From positions 23,816,380-23,880,379 of the forward strand of contig NC_083344.1 of assembly GCF_019175385.1 (NCBI RefSeq): 64,000 nucleotides of DNA, written 5' to 3'. The position numbers were made by a program, and so were the translations under genes. Of this stretch, positions 23,485 through 35,120 are shown piece after piece. The first letter of the stretch is position 1. Each line of letters begins with the position of its first letter. The notes below the pieces were generated by a model. That model was not told the DNA's origin. It ran no database searches and was given only the letters and a program-made list of their open reading frames with translations. The stretch is from Lycium barbarum (Eukaryota > Streptophyta > Magnoliopsida > Solanales > Solanaceae).

Positions 23485-24949
23485 TGTTACACCTCGGAAA
23501 AATTTTCCGTTGGTACGTAAGTGAACGAACTAGTAATAAGTATGAGTGCATGATGTCCATGAGCAAGAAATGACGTTTGATGACCTTAGGCGAGATTTCG
23601 AAGGTATCCGATGTGAGATGAGAAAGTTGGCTAACTTAAGATGAGATATAAGGTGAGCAATGCATGTGCATGGACGTGGGTGATTAAAATGAGAAGTCTA
23701 AGAAATCTGGAAAGTTGCAGAATTGCAACTGCCCAGTGGTCGTAAAGTGCTAGGACGGACCGTAAACTGGTATACGGTCCGTAAACTAGCAGGTCGTAAA
23801 CTGCCATGCATGGCTTCAACTTTCTGCTAGCCGAGAAATGGTAAAATACGACCTGGAGGACAGACCGTAAAGTGATTTACGACCCGTAAACCATGGTCGT
23901 AAATCACCATGCAAGCAGCCAAAGCTTCTGGTTCTGGAAATGGTTAAAGACGATCGCGAGGGACGGTCCGTAAACTGCAATACGGGCCGTAAACCATGAT
24001 GGACGACCACTGTTCACCTCAGCACAGATTTTTGCAAGTCATTAAATAAAGGGACCAACACTTGTTTTATTTCATTACAACATTACACCACTTCTCTCTA
24101 AAACCTCTCTACATTTATTATACAAGTTTTCAAGGATATTTGAGGATCAACAACATAAAAGAAGGTGAATCAAGAGTAAGAACATCATCAAAGATCATAT
24201 AGGTCAAGAAATCCAAATGGAGAAAAACTAGGGTTTTGCTCAAAGTGGAGTATTATTAACCAAAGCTTGTTTCTACAACTTCTAAGGTAAGATTCATGAT
24301 TTTTACACGATGTTTAAGGTATTGAAGAGTTGAAATACATGGATTGTAGAAAATATGGTCAAGTAGGTCATGAATGATGAATGCTGACATTTTGAGGAAT
24401 AGTTTGAATTGAATCATGAATGTTGTTGTGTTGTGATATGAATGTATTATAAATGGTACTAAGATCATGAACTAGACACTTTAGACGAATGGACGAAGTT
24501 GGATGTTATGACCATAAATATGGGTGAATTAGAGGCAAATTAAGGAATCTAGATAATGTGGATAATGTGAATGACTAATGGCCATTGTTATGATATTAAT
24601 GAAGGTATAGACGCTAGTATTGGAAGGAAACGTGCAAGTGTAGAATAGTCCGACGAAAAGGTATGTAAGGCTAACCCTTCTTTCATAAGGCATGGTTCCT
24701 TGGCCAAACTCTTAGATCCTCTATATGAGTATGTTGTATTCAAATGATTAACATTCCGAGCTCATAAGCTCACGATCCTCGGTATGTACTACGATTGTAC
24801 TACTCACCCCATATGACCAGTAAACATAAGATATAGATGTAGCGAAATGATGATAATAGTGATGACGATGATAATAATAATGATGTTAGAGGGTGCCCGG
24901 GTGGGCTAGCACCGGGTTCTCGTCGCGGCCCCCTAGTCGGGTCGTGACA
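23485..24949 (+). mobile_element. 5' LTR of the short-LTR element
   Basis: TGTTACACCTCGG...GGTCGTGACA. It contains an array of TACGGNCCGTA palindromes and half-sites (23750-23995), a TATA-like TAAATAAAGG near 24043, a CT-rich stretch after it, and a donor-like CTAAG|GTAAGATT at 24287. Confidence 0.9.
23750..23995 (+). promoter_or_regulatory. Array of ACGGNCCGTAAA palindromic motifs in the LTR
   Basis: Perfect TACGGTCCGTA at 23773-23783 and TACGGGCCGTA at 23981-23991, with related sites (GACGGACCGTAAAC, TACGACCCGTAAAC, GACGGTCCGTAAAC) spaced through 240 bases upstream of a TATA-like site. The repeat is in the likely U3 promoter part, so a binding-site array is plausible but unproven. The 3' LTR repeats it at about 29990-30235. 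Confidence 0.5.
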
Positions 24950-24953
24950 AAAG

Positions 24954-24965
24954 TGGTATCAGAGC
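24954..24965 (+). other. Primer-binding site (initiator tRNA-Met type)
   Basis: TGGTATCAGAGC four bases after the LTR end at 24949. Confidence 0.9.
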
Positions 24966-25159
24966 AGTTCAGTCCTAGGGTGTGTCTACGAGCCATGTCT
25001 AGTAGAGTCTTGGTTATGGGTGTGTTGCGCGCCACACTTATAAACAAGAAGCTGCGGACATTTTAAGAATAAATGACCTTCTTTCTTCATAAGAATCGTG
25101 CGATAGAGCTATGATGTAGGATTTTCTTGCTCCAAAATCGTGTGTTGTGTATTTCAGAG

Positions 25160-28100
25160 ATGCCTAAAAAGAAAAAGGCAACAGCAGCCCAAAAGGGCAA
25201 GACGGTGGCAGAAAAGCGGGCTGAAAGAGCACCGCCACCGGTAGTAGAGGAAAGTGAGTCCCAGGGTGCAGCTCAATCTCAGTCCTCCCAGAAAGTGCCC
25301 GTCTCTGAGGAGCGTGAGGAAGCCTTAGCCCCAGCTCCAGCTCCTCCACCAAATGCTTCGGGCCAAGATGTAAAAGAGGCCATTACTTTATTGACTCAAT
25401 TGGTTGCGGCCCAGGCTCAGAGGCACAGTTCAGGATATGGTGATAGGGCTGTTAGTGCAAGAGCCCGTGATTTCATTACTTTGAACCCTCCGGAATTCTT
25501 TGGGTCAAAACCGGAGGAGGATCCTCAGGATTTTATTGATGGTATGCTAAGGACGCTACGATTGATGCATGCTTCAGACACCGAGTCGGTGGAACTAGCG
25601 ACATATAGATTGAGAGATGTCTCGATCCAGTGGTATACAGTATGGATGGCTTCACGGGGAGCCAACGCACCTCCCCCGGTATGGAAAGAGTTTGTTGATG
25701 CTTTTCTCCGTCATTATATGCCTCTAGAAGTTCGGCGGGCTAGGGCCGATAAATTTTTGAACTTGAGGCAAGGAAGCATGAGTGCCCTAGAGTATAGCCT
25801 CCATTTTAACTCCTTCGCCAGGTATGCTTCGGCCATGGTAGCAGATATGGGCGATAGGGTACACCGATTTGTAAAGGGCCTAGGGCCCCATCTGATGGAT
25901 AAATGCTTGACTGTGTCCCTTTAGGACGATATGGACATTGCACGCATTCAGGCACATGCTCAGAACTTAGAAGAAATCCTACAGCAGCGAAGAGGTGAAC
26001 GTGAGCAAGATCGGGGACATAACAAGAGTGCCACATCTTCAGGCCCAATGAGTGAGTCCCGAAGCGGACACAGGCAACAGTTCCCTAGAAATTCGGGCTA
26101 TTCTATGACCAGTGCACCTCCACGGTTTTCAGGCCAGAGCCTTGATAGATCTACTCATCCCGGGCCGAGTCAGAGTTATTCGGGGTCCCAGTTTAGAGGT
26201 GATTCAGACCAGTCAAGGCCACCTATACCACGATGTTCCCAGTGTGGTAAGTCGCATTGGGGTCAATGCCGATTGGGTTCAGATGTTTGATATTCATGTG
26301 GTCGACCAGGCCATATTATGCGTGATTGCCCCTCAGTACATGGTAGAGGTAGGACCCAACCATCAGGATCGGTAGCCGGATCTTCGACATTTGTACACCC
26401 TACGGGGCTAGGTTCACATGTGCCAGTCGGCCATGGTAGAGGTAGAGGCAGAGCTCCCAGTACTACCGGCCCTCAGCACCGTATTTATGCCTTGGCTGGA
26501 CGCCAAGATCTAGAGTCTTCTCCTGACGTGGTCACAGGTATATTATCGGTATTCTCTCATGATGTATATGCTTTGATTGATCCGGGCTCCACGTTATCAT
26601 ATGTTACTCCTTATATTGCGGGTCAATTTATAGTTGAGCCGGAGTCGATCAAACTTTTTGAGGTGTCCACACCCGTGGGTGAATCGGTAATAGCCAGCCG
26701 AGTATATAGAGATTGTGTAGTTATGATTTGTGATCGACGTACTATGATCGATTTTCATGAGATAGAAATGGTAGATTTTGATGTCATTATGGGCATTGAT
26801 TGGTTGGCTTCTTGTTATGCCAATGTTGATTGCCGAATGAAGATAGTTCGTTTCCAATTTCCGGGAGAACCAGTCCTAGAATGGAAGGGGAATACGGCGT
26901 CACCAAAAGGTATATTTATTTCTTATCTAAAGGCAAGAAAGATGATCATGAAAGGTTGTATTTATCATCAAGTGAGGGTTAGGGAGAAAGATATCCCTAA
27001 GACAGCTTTCAGAACAAGATATGGTCATTTTGAATTCTGGGTAATGTCATTTGGGCTAACGAACGCGCCAGCGGTATTTATGGATTTGATGAATAATGTG
27101 TTCAGGCCCTTCCTGGATTTATTTGTGATAGTATTTATCGATGACATCTTGGTGTATTCTAGATCCGAGGCAGAACATGCGGATCATTTGCGTATTGTCC
27201 TTGGAGTTCTTCGAACTCGAGAGTTATTCGCGAAGTTTTCCAAATGCGAGTTTTGGTTGAACTCAGTGGAATTTTTAGGGCATATTGTTGCAGCTGATGG
27301 TATCCGGGTGGATAGTCAAAAAAATTAAGGCCGTGAAAACTTGGCCAAGACCCACAACTCCTACAGAGGTTCGTAGCTTTCTGGGCTTAGCAGGTTATTA
27401 CAGGAGATTCGTTGAAGGTTTTTCCTCTATTTCTGCACCACTCACAAAGTTGACCCAGAAATCAGCCAAGTTTCAATGGACAGATGCGTGTGAACGTAGT
27501 TTCCAAGAGTTAAAGGGTCGATTGACTTCTGCCCCAGTTCTGACACTTCCAGAGGGATTGGAAGGATACGTTGTGTATTGCGACGCTTCAGGTGTTGGGC
27601 TAGGCTGTGTGTTGATGCAACATGGCAAAGTGATTGCGTATGCTTCAAGGCAATTGCGGAAACATGAGCAGAATTATCCTACCCATGACTTAGAATTAGC
27701 CGCGGTGGTCCATGCATTAAAGATATGGAGACATTACTTATATGGTGTCCATGTGGATATTTACACAGATCATAAGAGTCTTCAATACATCTTCAAGTAG
27801 AAAGAGTTGAATTTGCGGCAACGACGATGGCTAGAGTTGCTAAAAGACTATGATGTTGAGATCCTGTACCACCCCAGAAAGGCAAATGTGGTGGCTGATG
27901 CTCTTAGCCGTAGGTCAATGGGAAGTCTAAGTGATGTACGACCAGAAAAGAAAGAGATGGCCCGTGAGCTTCAACAATTAGCTAGCCTAGGAGTCCGATT
28001 AGTTGACTCAGGTAGCAGCGGAGCTACTATCCAGAATACACCAGTCTCGTCGCTAGTAGCAGAAGTGAAAGAGCGACAATATGAGGATCCCATGCTAATG

Positions 28101-29515
28101 CAGTATAGAAATACACTCCCTCACAAAAAGGAGTCATCATTTGATATTTCAGGAGACGGAGTTCTCCGATGTAGAGGAAGATTATGTGTTCCCGATGTGG
28201 CAAGTTTACGCCACCAAATTTTGAGAGAAGCTCATAGTTCCCGTTATTCTGTTCACCCCGGAGCGACGAATATGTATCATGATCTTAAGTCTATATATTG
28301 GTGGAATTGGATGAAGAAAGATATAGCGGAATTCGTAGCTCAGTGTCCTAATTACTAACGAGTGAAGATTGAACACCAAAAGCCGGGTGGATTGTTGCAA
28401 GCTATAGAAATCCCAACTTGGAAGTGGGAAGTGATTAACATGGACTTCATTTCAGGCTTACCCCGTTCTCGACGTAAGTATGATTCCATATGGGTGATTG
28501 TGGATTGACTCACCAAGTCAGGTCATTTCTTACCGGTCAGGACGACCTATGAGGCAGAAGATTATGCGAAGCTTTATCTTAACGAGATAGTAAAACTCCA
28601 TGGCGTCCAGGTATCTATTATCTTCGACAGAGGGACTCAGTTTACAGCTAAGTTTAGGAGGTCTTTCCAAGAGGGTTTAGGGACCCGAGTTAGCCTTAGC
28701 ACGACATTTCATCCCCAGACCGATGGACAAGCTGAACGTACTATTCAGATTCTTGAGGATATGTTACGAGCATGTATGATAGATTTTGGAGGAAATTGGG
28801 ATGATCATTTGCCACTTATTGAATTTGCTTACAATAATAGTTATCATTCCAACATTCAAATGGCACCATATGAAGCTTTATATGGGAGAAAGTGTAGATC
28901 CCCAATTGGGTGGTTTGAAACCGGAGAAACTAAATTGATAGGACCAGACTTGGTCCAGTAAGCTATAGAGAAAGTCAAGCTTATACAAGATTGGTTGCTA
29001 GCAGCCCAAAGTCGTCAGAAGTCCTATGCGGATAATCGTCGAAGAGACTTGGAGTTCAAAGTGAAGGATTGGGTATCTTGAAAGTGTCGCCAATGAAAGG
29101 CGTTATGAGATTTGGCAAAAAGGGGAAGCTTAGTCCCCGGTATATTGGACCATATGAGATTGTGCGCAAAATAGGCAAAGTGGCCTATGAGTTAGATCTA
29201 CCTTCGGAATTGGAGTCAGTCCATCCAGTATTTCATGTCTCGATGCTTCGAAAATGTGTTGGAGATCCCACTAGGATCGTCCCAGCAAACGATGTGCAAG
29301 TGACAGAGAAATTGACTTATGAAGAGGTACCCATTGCCATATTAGATAGGCAAGTACGGAGGCTTAGAAACAAAGAGGTGGCCTCGGTTAAGGTTCTATG
29401 GAGAAGCAGTAAACGAGAGGAGATGACATGGGAAGCAGAAGAAAGTATGCGATCCAATTACCCACATTTATTTCAGCCCTTGGAAGAAGCCCAAGATGAG
29501 ACGTCGAGATCATAA
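25160..29515 (+). pseudogene. Broken gag-pol polyprotein (Tekay-like chromovirus)
   Basis: The likely start ATG at 25160 gives [14 protein letters not shown], like the [13 protein letters not shown] start of the intact relative, and follows an acceptor-like ATTTCAG. Order: gag (to 25921), CCHC region (about 26240-26335), protease motif DPGS (about 26580), partial RT, RNase H ([10 protein letters not shown], about 27575), integrase (zinc finger and core 28200-28960) and chromodomain (to 29515). Breaks: TAG 25922, TGA 26288 replacing a zinc-knuckle Cys, an extra A in an A-run near 27320, TAG 27798, TAA 28356, TGA 28506, TAA 28959, and a frameshift near 29072. About 150 codons of protease-RT linker and N-terminal RT are missing in frame near 26960. 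It cannot make active RT. Confidence 0.95.
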
Positions 29516-29683
29516 GGTATGTATATTTTCCTTTTATGCTTTTGGGTCATGTGTGGCCAAAGTTTTATGTTGTTATGTTGTGGCCCTGTGTGGCATCGAT
29601 ATTATGGGTTGTTGTGGCAGGATGGTAGCGCCATATTATAAGGGAAACTCTGGCAAAATTTTTGTAGAATTCCCGAGCACTTT

Positions 29684-29703
29684 AACATTCGGGGACGAAT
29701 GTT
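29684..29703 (+). other. Inverted repeat before the polypurine tract
   Basis: AACATTCG-GGGA-CGAATGTT, a perfect 8-bp stem, followed by CTT and the polypurine tract. Confidence 0.85.
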
Positions 29704-29706
29704 CTT

Positions 29707-29719
29707 AAGGGGGGAAGAA
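29707..29719 (+). other. Polypurine tract
   Basis: AAGGGGGGAAGAA directly before the 3' LTR start TGTTACACC at 29720. Confidence 0.9.
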
Positions 29720-31145
29720 TGTTACACCTCGGAAAATTTTTCCGTTGGTACGTAAGTGAACGAACTAGTGATAAGTATGAGTACATGATGTCCATGAGCA
29801 AGAAACGACGTTTGATGACCTTAGGCGAGATTTCGAAGGTATCCGATGTGAGATGAGAAAGTTGGCTAAATTAAGATGAGATATAAGGTGAGCAATGCAT
29901 GTGCATGGACGTGGGTGATTAAAATGAGAAGTCTAAGAAATATGGAAAGTTGCAGAATTGCAACTGCCCAGTGGTCGTAAAGTTCTAGGACGGACCGTAA
30001 ACTGGTATACGGTCCGTAAACTAGCAGGTCGTAAACTTCCATGCAAGGCTTCAACTTTCTGCCACTCGAGAAATGGTAAAATACGACCTGGAGGACGGAC
30101 CGTAAAGTGATTTACGGCCCGTAAACCATGGTCGTAAATCACCATGCAAGCAGCCAAAGCTTCTGGTTCTGGAAATGGTTAAAGACGATCGCGAGGGACG
30201 GTCCGTAAACTGCAATACGGGCCGTAAACCATGATGGACGACCACTGTTCACCTCAGCACAGATTTTGCAAGTCATTAAATAAAGGGACCAACACTTGTT
30301 TTATTTCATTACAACATTACACCACTTCTCTCTAAAACCTCTCTCTACATTTATTATACAAGTTTTCAAGGATATTTGAGGATCAACAACATAAAACAAG
30401 GTGAATCAACAGTAAGAACATCATCAAAGATCATCTAGGTCAAGAAATCCAAATGGAGAAAAACTAGGGTTTTGCTCAAAGTGGAGTATTATTAACCAAA
30501 GCTTGTTCCTACAACTTCTAAGGTAAGATTCATGATTTTTACATAATATTTAAGGTATTGAAGAGTTGAAATACATGGATTGTAGAAAATATGGTCAAGT
30601 AGGTCCTGAATGATGAATAGTGACATTTTGAGGAATAGTTTGAATTGAATCATGAATGTTGTTGTGTTGTGATATGAATGTATTATAAATGGTACTAAGA
30701 TCATGAACTAGACACTTTAGACGAATGGACGAAGTTGGATGTTATGACCATAAATATGGGTGAATTAGAGGCAAATTAAGGAATCTAGATAATGTGGATA
30801 ATGTGAATGACTAATGGCCATTGTTATGATATTAATGAAGGTATAGACGCTAGCATTGGAAGGAAACGTGCAAGTGTAGAATAGTCTGACGAAAAGGTAT
30901 GTAAGGCTAACCCTTCTTTCATAAGGCATGGTTCCTTGGCCAAACTCTTAAATCCTCTATATGAGTATGTTGTATTCAAATGATTGACATTCTGAGCTCA
31001 TAAGCTCACGATCCTCGATATGTACTACGATTGTACTACTCACCCCATATGACGAGTAAGCATAAGATATAGATGTAGCGAAATGATGATAATAGTGATG
31101 ACGATGATAATAATAATGATGTTAGAGGGTGCCCGGGTGGGCTAG
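29720..31145 (+). mobile_element. 3' LTR of the short-LTR element, last 40 bases lost
   Basis: Near-identical to 23485-24909 and stops at GTGGGCTAG. The next bases (ATATATATATAAGGCA) belong to another LTR family, so a deletion or rearrangement removed the LTR end and its flank. The palindrome array is kept at 29990-30235. Confidence 0.9.
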
Positions 31146-32022
31146 ATATATATATAAGGCATATTTGACAGGGGGGGATGATGTATCCTATGTATGATAG
31201 CATAATATGTAAGTAAGGCACATTTGACAGGGGGTGACGATGTGGCCTATATTGTGATTGTGCTATCGGGACGTCGATACTTCCGTCCGGAGTATATGTG
31301 TACACAGCATTGCATTTTATTTTCATTCTTACATCATTGCATTGCATTGCATTATGGCTTATATTGTGATGATCGAGTGTTACTTGTGTTGCTGGTTTCA
31401 GATTGGGTATATTGCGACTTGCCATACTTGGGTTTAGATGCTTCAACCTAGGTGATGACGGATACTTGGTTATGGTTTGTGTTGGACTTATACTTGTTGA
31501 TTTATCTACCTGTCCTGCTTTATTGTCTGAATTATGTTAGCTAAACTTAGTCGGCTGATGATACCTACCAATACTGTGGTTTTGTACTGACCGGCACTTG
31601 TTGCATTCTTTTATGCATGCAGAGTTCTAGATTGGAACAACTTCTGTCTCCCGTGTGGCTGATAGTCGCTATCAGTTTAGCTTCGAGTTTCCAGGGTGAG
31701 CACAAGATGTTCGCTTCCTTGAAGACTCCTCTTATTTATGTCTTACTTTTCCATTTTGAGACATATACAAATTTGATGTATTATTATATTCCAGACTTGT
31801 ATACTTTCATTTAGAAGCTCTTGTATGGATTAGACCAGACCCTGGGTGTATTTCTTATTTCCGCAATTTCTTATATATTATTATCATAAGACTTACGTGA
31901 ATTACTCTCTTTCACTTAATTAATTTATTTATTTATGCTTTTACTATCGTTGGGTTGAGGGTTCGCTTATTGAGGTGGAAAAGGTAAGTGCCCGCACGAC
32001 TTGGCTAAATTGGGTCGTGACA
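31146..32022 (+). mobile_element. LTR fragment, right piece of an interrupted older LTR
   Basis: Aligns with 6110-6877 through to the terminal GGTCGTGACA, including the tandemly repeated TTGACAGGGGG units and the CCGGGACGTCGATA-like block (here TCGGGACGTCGATA). The hairpin module here is GTACTGAC plus a TGCAT/ATGCA stem near 31584-31621. It is most simply the continuation of 14024-15137. Confidence 0.75.
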
Positions 32023-32759
32023 CTGATGCTGAAAATCCCAAAAAAAAAAAAAACACTAACAAAACATGGCTAGTAATAAGAGGTTAAGAGCCACAAGATT
32101 GCCAAAAGTTCCTGCTTTCTATCAACTTTGAGTAGTAAGATAGCTAAGGTTTCTTCCTGTAGTCCCTTTCAACATTGCTTGAGTGCGGTTTTTTTAAGAC
32201 CGCTGCAATTAAGAAAAAAGAAAAATGGCTAAGAGGGAAAAGAGATGGTATTTATCCCGGAAGAGAGATGAGTCAATGCATGAATATCTAGGTTGTGTCT
32301 AAGGAAGTAAACTAAGAAAGCATATAAATACAAAATCTTATAGGGCAATGTACACCTTACTGTAAGCGCTACTCTATATCAGATGACAACAAAATTGGTA
32401 CCACACCCAAGCCCAGAAGGGATATGTTGCCAAACCAATACTAATCAGTGTAAATTTCCAAGGGCTCTCTACCAGAAGAAATGAAATTGACAATAATCAC
32501 CTTCATCTACGATAACACTTTCTCTTGGCCTGAAAAGCTCATTGATTTTAGGGGTTGGAATTCTTCGTAAAAAGTCTCTAAATTATTGGGAAATCAATTT
32601 GTCTAAACATGTTAAATTAAGACCACCAACTGGAGAAGTAGGGTTGTTCAACCACTTAACCCCTATCACATAAATGATCACACCTCATGTTGAATCCAAT
32701 AAACTTGTCAATTTTTCCATTCTTTCCCCGCAACTCGGTTGACGATCTATTCCTTAAGT
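32023..32759. other. Low-copy-looking flank, no gene recognised
   Basis: About 740 AT-rich bases without LTR features, an A14 run near 32039-32053 and a small inverted repeat (GCGGT...ACCGC near 32188-32206). Joined to 43678 onward it would be the pre-insertion site of the intact element. I see no convincing exon in it. Confidence 0.5.
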
Positions 32760-32764
32760 TGTAA
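32760..32764. repeat. Target-site duplication TGTAA, left copy
   Basis: TGTAA before the 5' LTR is repeated at 43673-43677 directly after the 3' LTR. Confidence 0.95.
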
Positions 32765-33082
32765 TGTTAGGCCCCGTGTTCTCGTACGATTGGAAATCGA
32801 GAAATAACTATGACTCGGGTGTTAGAAGGACCTAATTTAAATTTTGTGAATATGACTATGTTGGTTGTGAAATCTTTGATGCTAAGACCTCGGGGAAGGC
32901 CGAGGATAAATTTGGAATTTCGGGAATTAGTTTCGGGAATTACAAAACGGGACTTTTCTCGAATTGGGCCAAGAAAAATGCAATGCAAAAATAAGGCCCA
33001 AGATCAAATGGGGGCCGGCCATAGTGTGGCCCAAATCCATTTTAAAAGGGGCATGTGCTATGCACATGACCCCATAAGTGGA

Positions 33083-33089
33083 TATATAC
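33083..33089 (+). promoter_or_regulatory. Putative TATA box of the LTR promoter
   Basis: TATATAC in GTGGATATATACTAAG, ~320 bases into the LTR and ~245 bases before the donor-like site. The placement fits a U3/R border, but it is judged only by sequence and position. The 3' LTR has the same site at 41193. Confidence 0.4.
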
Positions 33090-35120
33090 TAAGATCATAC
33101 TTAGAAATTATCACTAAATAGAACAAAAAAATAAAAATCAAGAACACCTCTAGAAAGAGGCATTCGGCCGAACCAAAAAGGAAAAGAAAGAAAAAAAAAA
33201 TTCCAAGCTTCTTTGTGATCCAAAAATCTTGTTCTTCTCATATTTGTGAAGTACTCAAGACGCTCTCCGACGTGGTATAATTAGCTTGGCACGAGGACGA
33301 CGTTTTCGACAAGTCGGGTTTTCAAGAAAAGGTGAGAATTCTTACCCTTTTATGTTATAGAATTGATGTGAATGTGTTAAGCATTGGGAGTAGATGGAGA
33401 TCCCGTAATTTTAACGTAAATAGAAAGTCGTGGGTGTGTGTTTGTAGTGTGTTTGGCCGTGAGCCATAGAGAGAAAAATTGGTGTGAATTGATCTTGGTT
33501 AAGTTGGTATAATGTGTTGTTGTGATCCTTATATCGTAAATGATTGATTGTTGAATTAAATTGGCGGTGGAAAATGAATTCGGATATTATCGGAAAGTGT
33601 ATATCCTTGGTATCTTTATGTATATCAATGTATATTTTGGGTACTAGAGACTTTAGATATGACTTTTTAATGATGTGGATGAATTCGGAATGAAACGACG
33701 TTAGTTAGAATGTTCGTCGTGAAATTTTGATATTTTGAAGAACTATGGAAATTAATTGATTTTGGTGCAATTTCGTGTATGGTTTGAATTGTAATGAGAA
33801 TGTGGTTGTATAAGTTTGAATGTGGGAATGAATACAAATAGGTAGATATAGAATTGGAATTTTGAAAGTTTGAATGGAAAGTTGCCAACTTAAGAAATCA
33901 TGTAGGACTTTGAAGCTAGAGTGAATTGATTGTTGCTTACATTGTTTGGTTGATGTGTGGGCTGTTGTGGTTGGTTAATTTGAGCCGAGCTACGCCTCGG
34001 GGATGTTAGATTTATAGGGGAAATGCTGCCGAAATTTCGGTAGGCAAATATGGAGTTAAAGGCATTTTTGAGCCTAAGAATCTCAATTGGTAACTTTGAC
34101 CATTTGCAGATTTTTGACGAAACGGGACGGGACTTTTGGAGGAGCTTACGACATCTGAGAGGTATGTAAAGCTTCCCAATTCTTTATTTGGCATATCTTA
34201 GTGTGTTAGTTGAATATGAGACCTTCCGGAGCATTTCTGCTCCTCGAAACCCGATCCACAGGAAAGTTACTATTCATTCAATTCGATTGAAGCCTAAAGG
34301 CTCCCTTTTGGCTAGAATGCCACTATTCGTCCGAAACCTATCGAAATGTGGTCGGGTAACCTAGAAATGATTATGTATGACCCTTGGCATATAACTGCTC
34401 GTAAAAATACGTTCGCCACCTCACTTCGACTCGAGGTGGGTCCGCTACCCCAAAATGCCCGATTTGCCCTTCGGGCCACCTTTGAGAATAAAGTTGAAAG
34501 TACCACTTCCGATCTTTGGAACATCCTCCTACGGGGTATGTTTGGACTATTAGATGCGCTAATCTATGTTCCGAACTATATGGACCATTTTGGAAACGTT
34601 TTGCAAAATGAAACCTTATGTCGGCTAAGTATTCGACTACTTTGTATTCTAAAATGACTTATGAGTTCACTTTGCTTTGAAAGACTATTTTGAAATACGA
34701 TTTGCATTTGCTTGCTCACGACTCCGCTCGTGCCTTATTATGACTTCGTTCACCGGTTCCCGGGCCGGTTTTGATTCGTGCGTTGTATGATAAATTCGGC
34801 CGTATGCTGTGTTACGGTTCCCGAGGCTTCGCCATAGGGCCCGGTTCCGTTTGGAGTTATGCTGTGATATGGCTCGGGACGCGATACGCTCACCGATGAT
34901 TATGATTATGTTCGGAGATGTACGGAGATTTGAAACCTTCTGGTGTTATGCTGTGTGTGGCGCCAGCGTCGGAGTGGCGACCACGTTCTTAAGCGTTTGC
35001 ATGATTTTATTTGCATAAAACATATGTATATGATTTTGATACAGATTTTGACATACCAGTTTGTACCCCACTTTGACATTTGATTTGCTTTCGGTTTTGA
35101 TCCATAATTCTGTACTCCGT

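Larger units (their letters stand above)
23485..31145 (+). mobile_element. Decayed plus-strand Ty3/gypsy element with short (1.47 kb) LTRs
   Basis: A 7.66-kb element: 5' LTR 23485-24949, PBS 24954, broken gag-pol 25160-29515, polypurine tract 29707-29719, 3' LTR 29720-31145. The 3' LTR lacks its last 40 bases and the sequence changes abruptly to an older LTR, so no TSD can be checked. LTR copies are very similar by eye, yet the coding region has several stops, frameshifts and a large RT deletion. The protein belongs to the same lineage as the intact element at 32765-43672. Confidence 0.9.

Noticed and set aside
32810..33121. 103-codon frames in the LTRs (also 34346-34657, and copies in the 3' LTR)
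   Set aside because: They lie across promoter and leader parts of the LTR, and repetition in both LTRs is due to LTR identity, not conserved coding.
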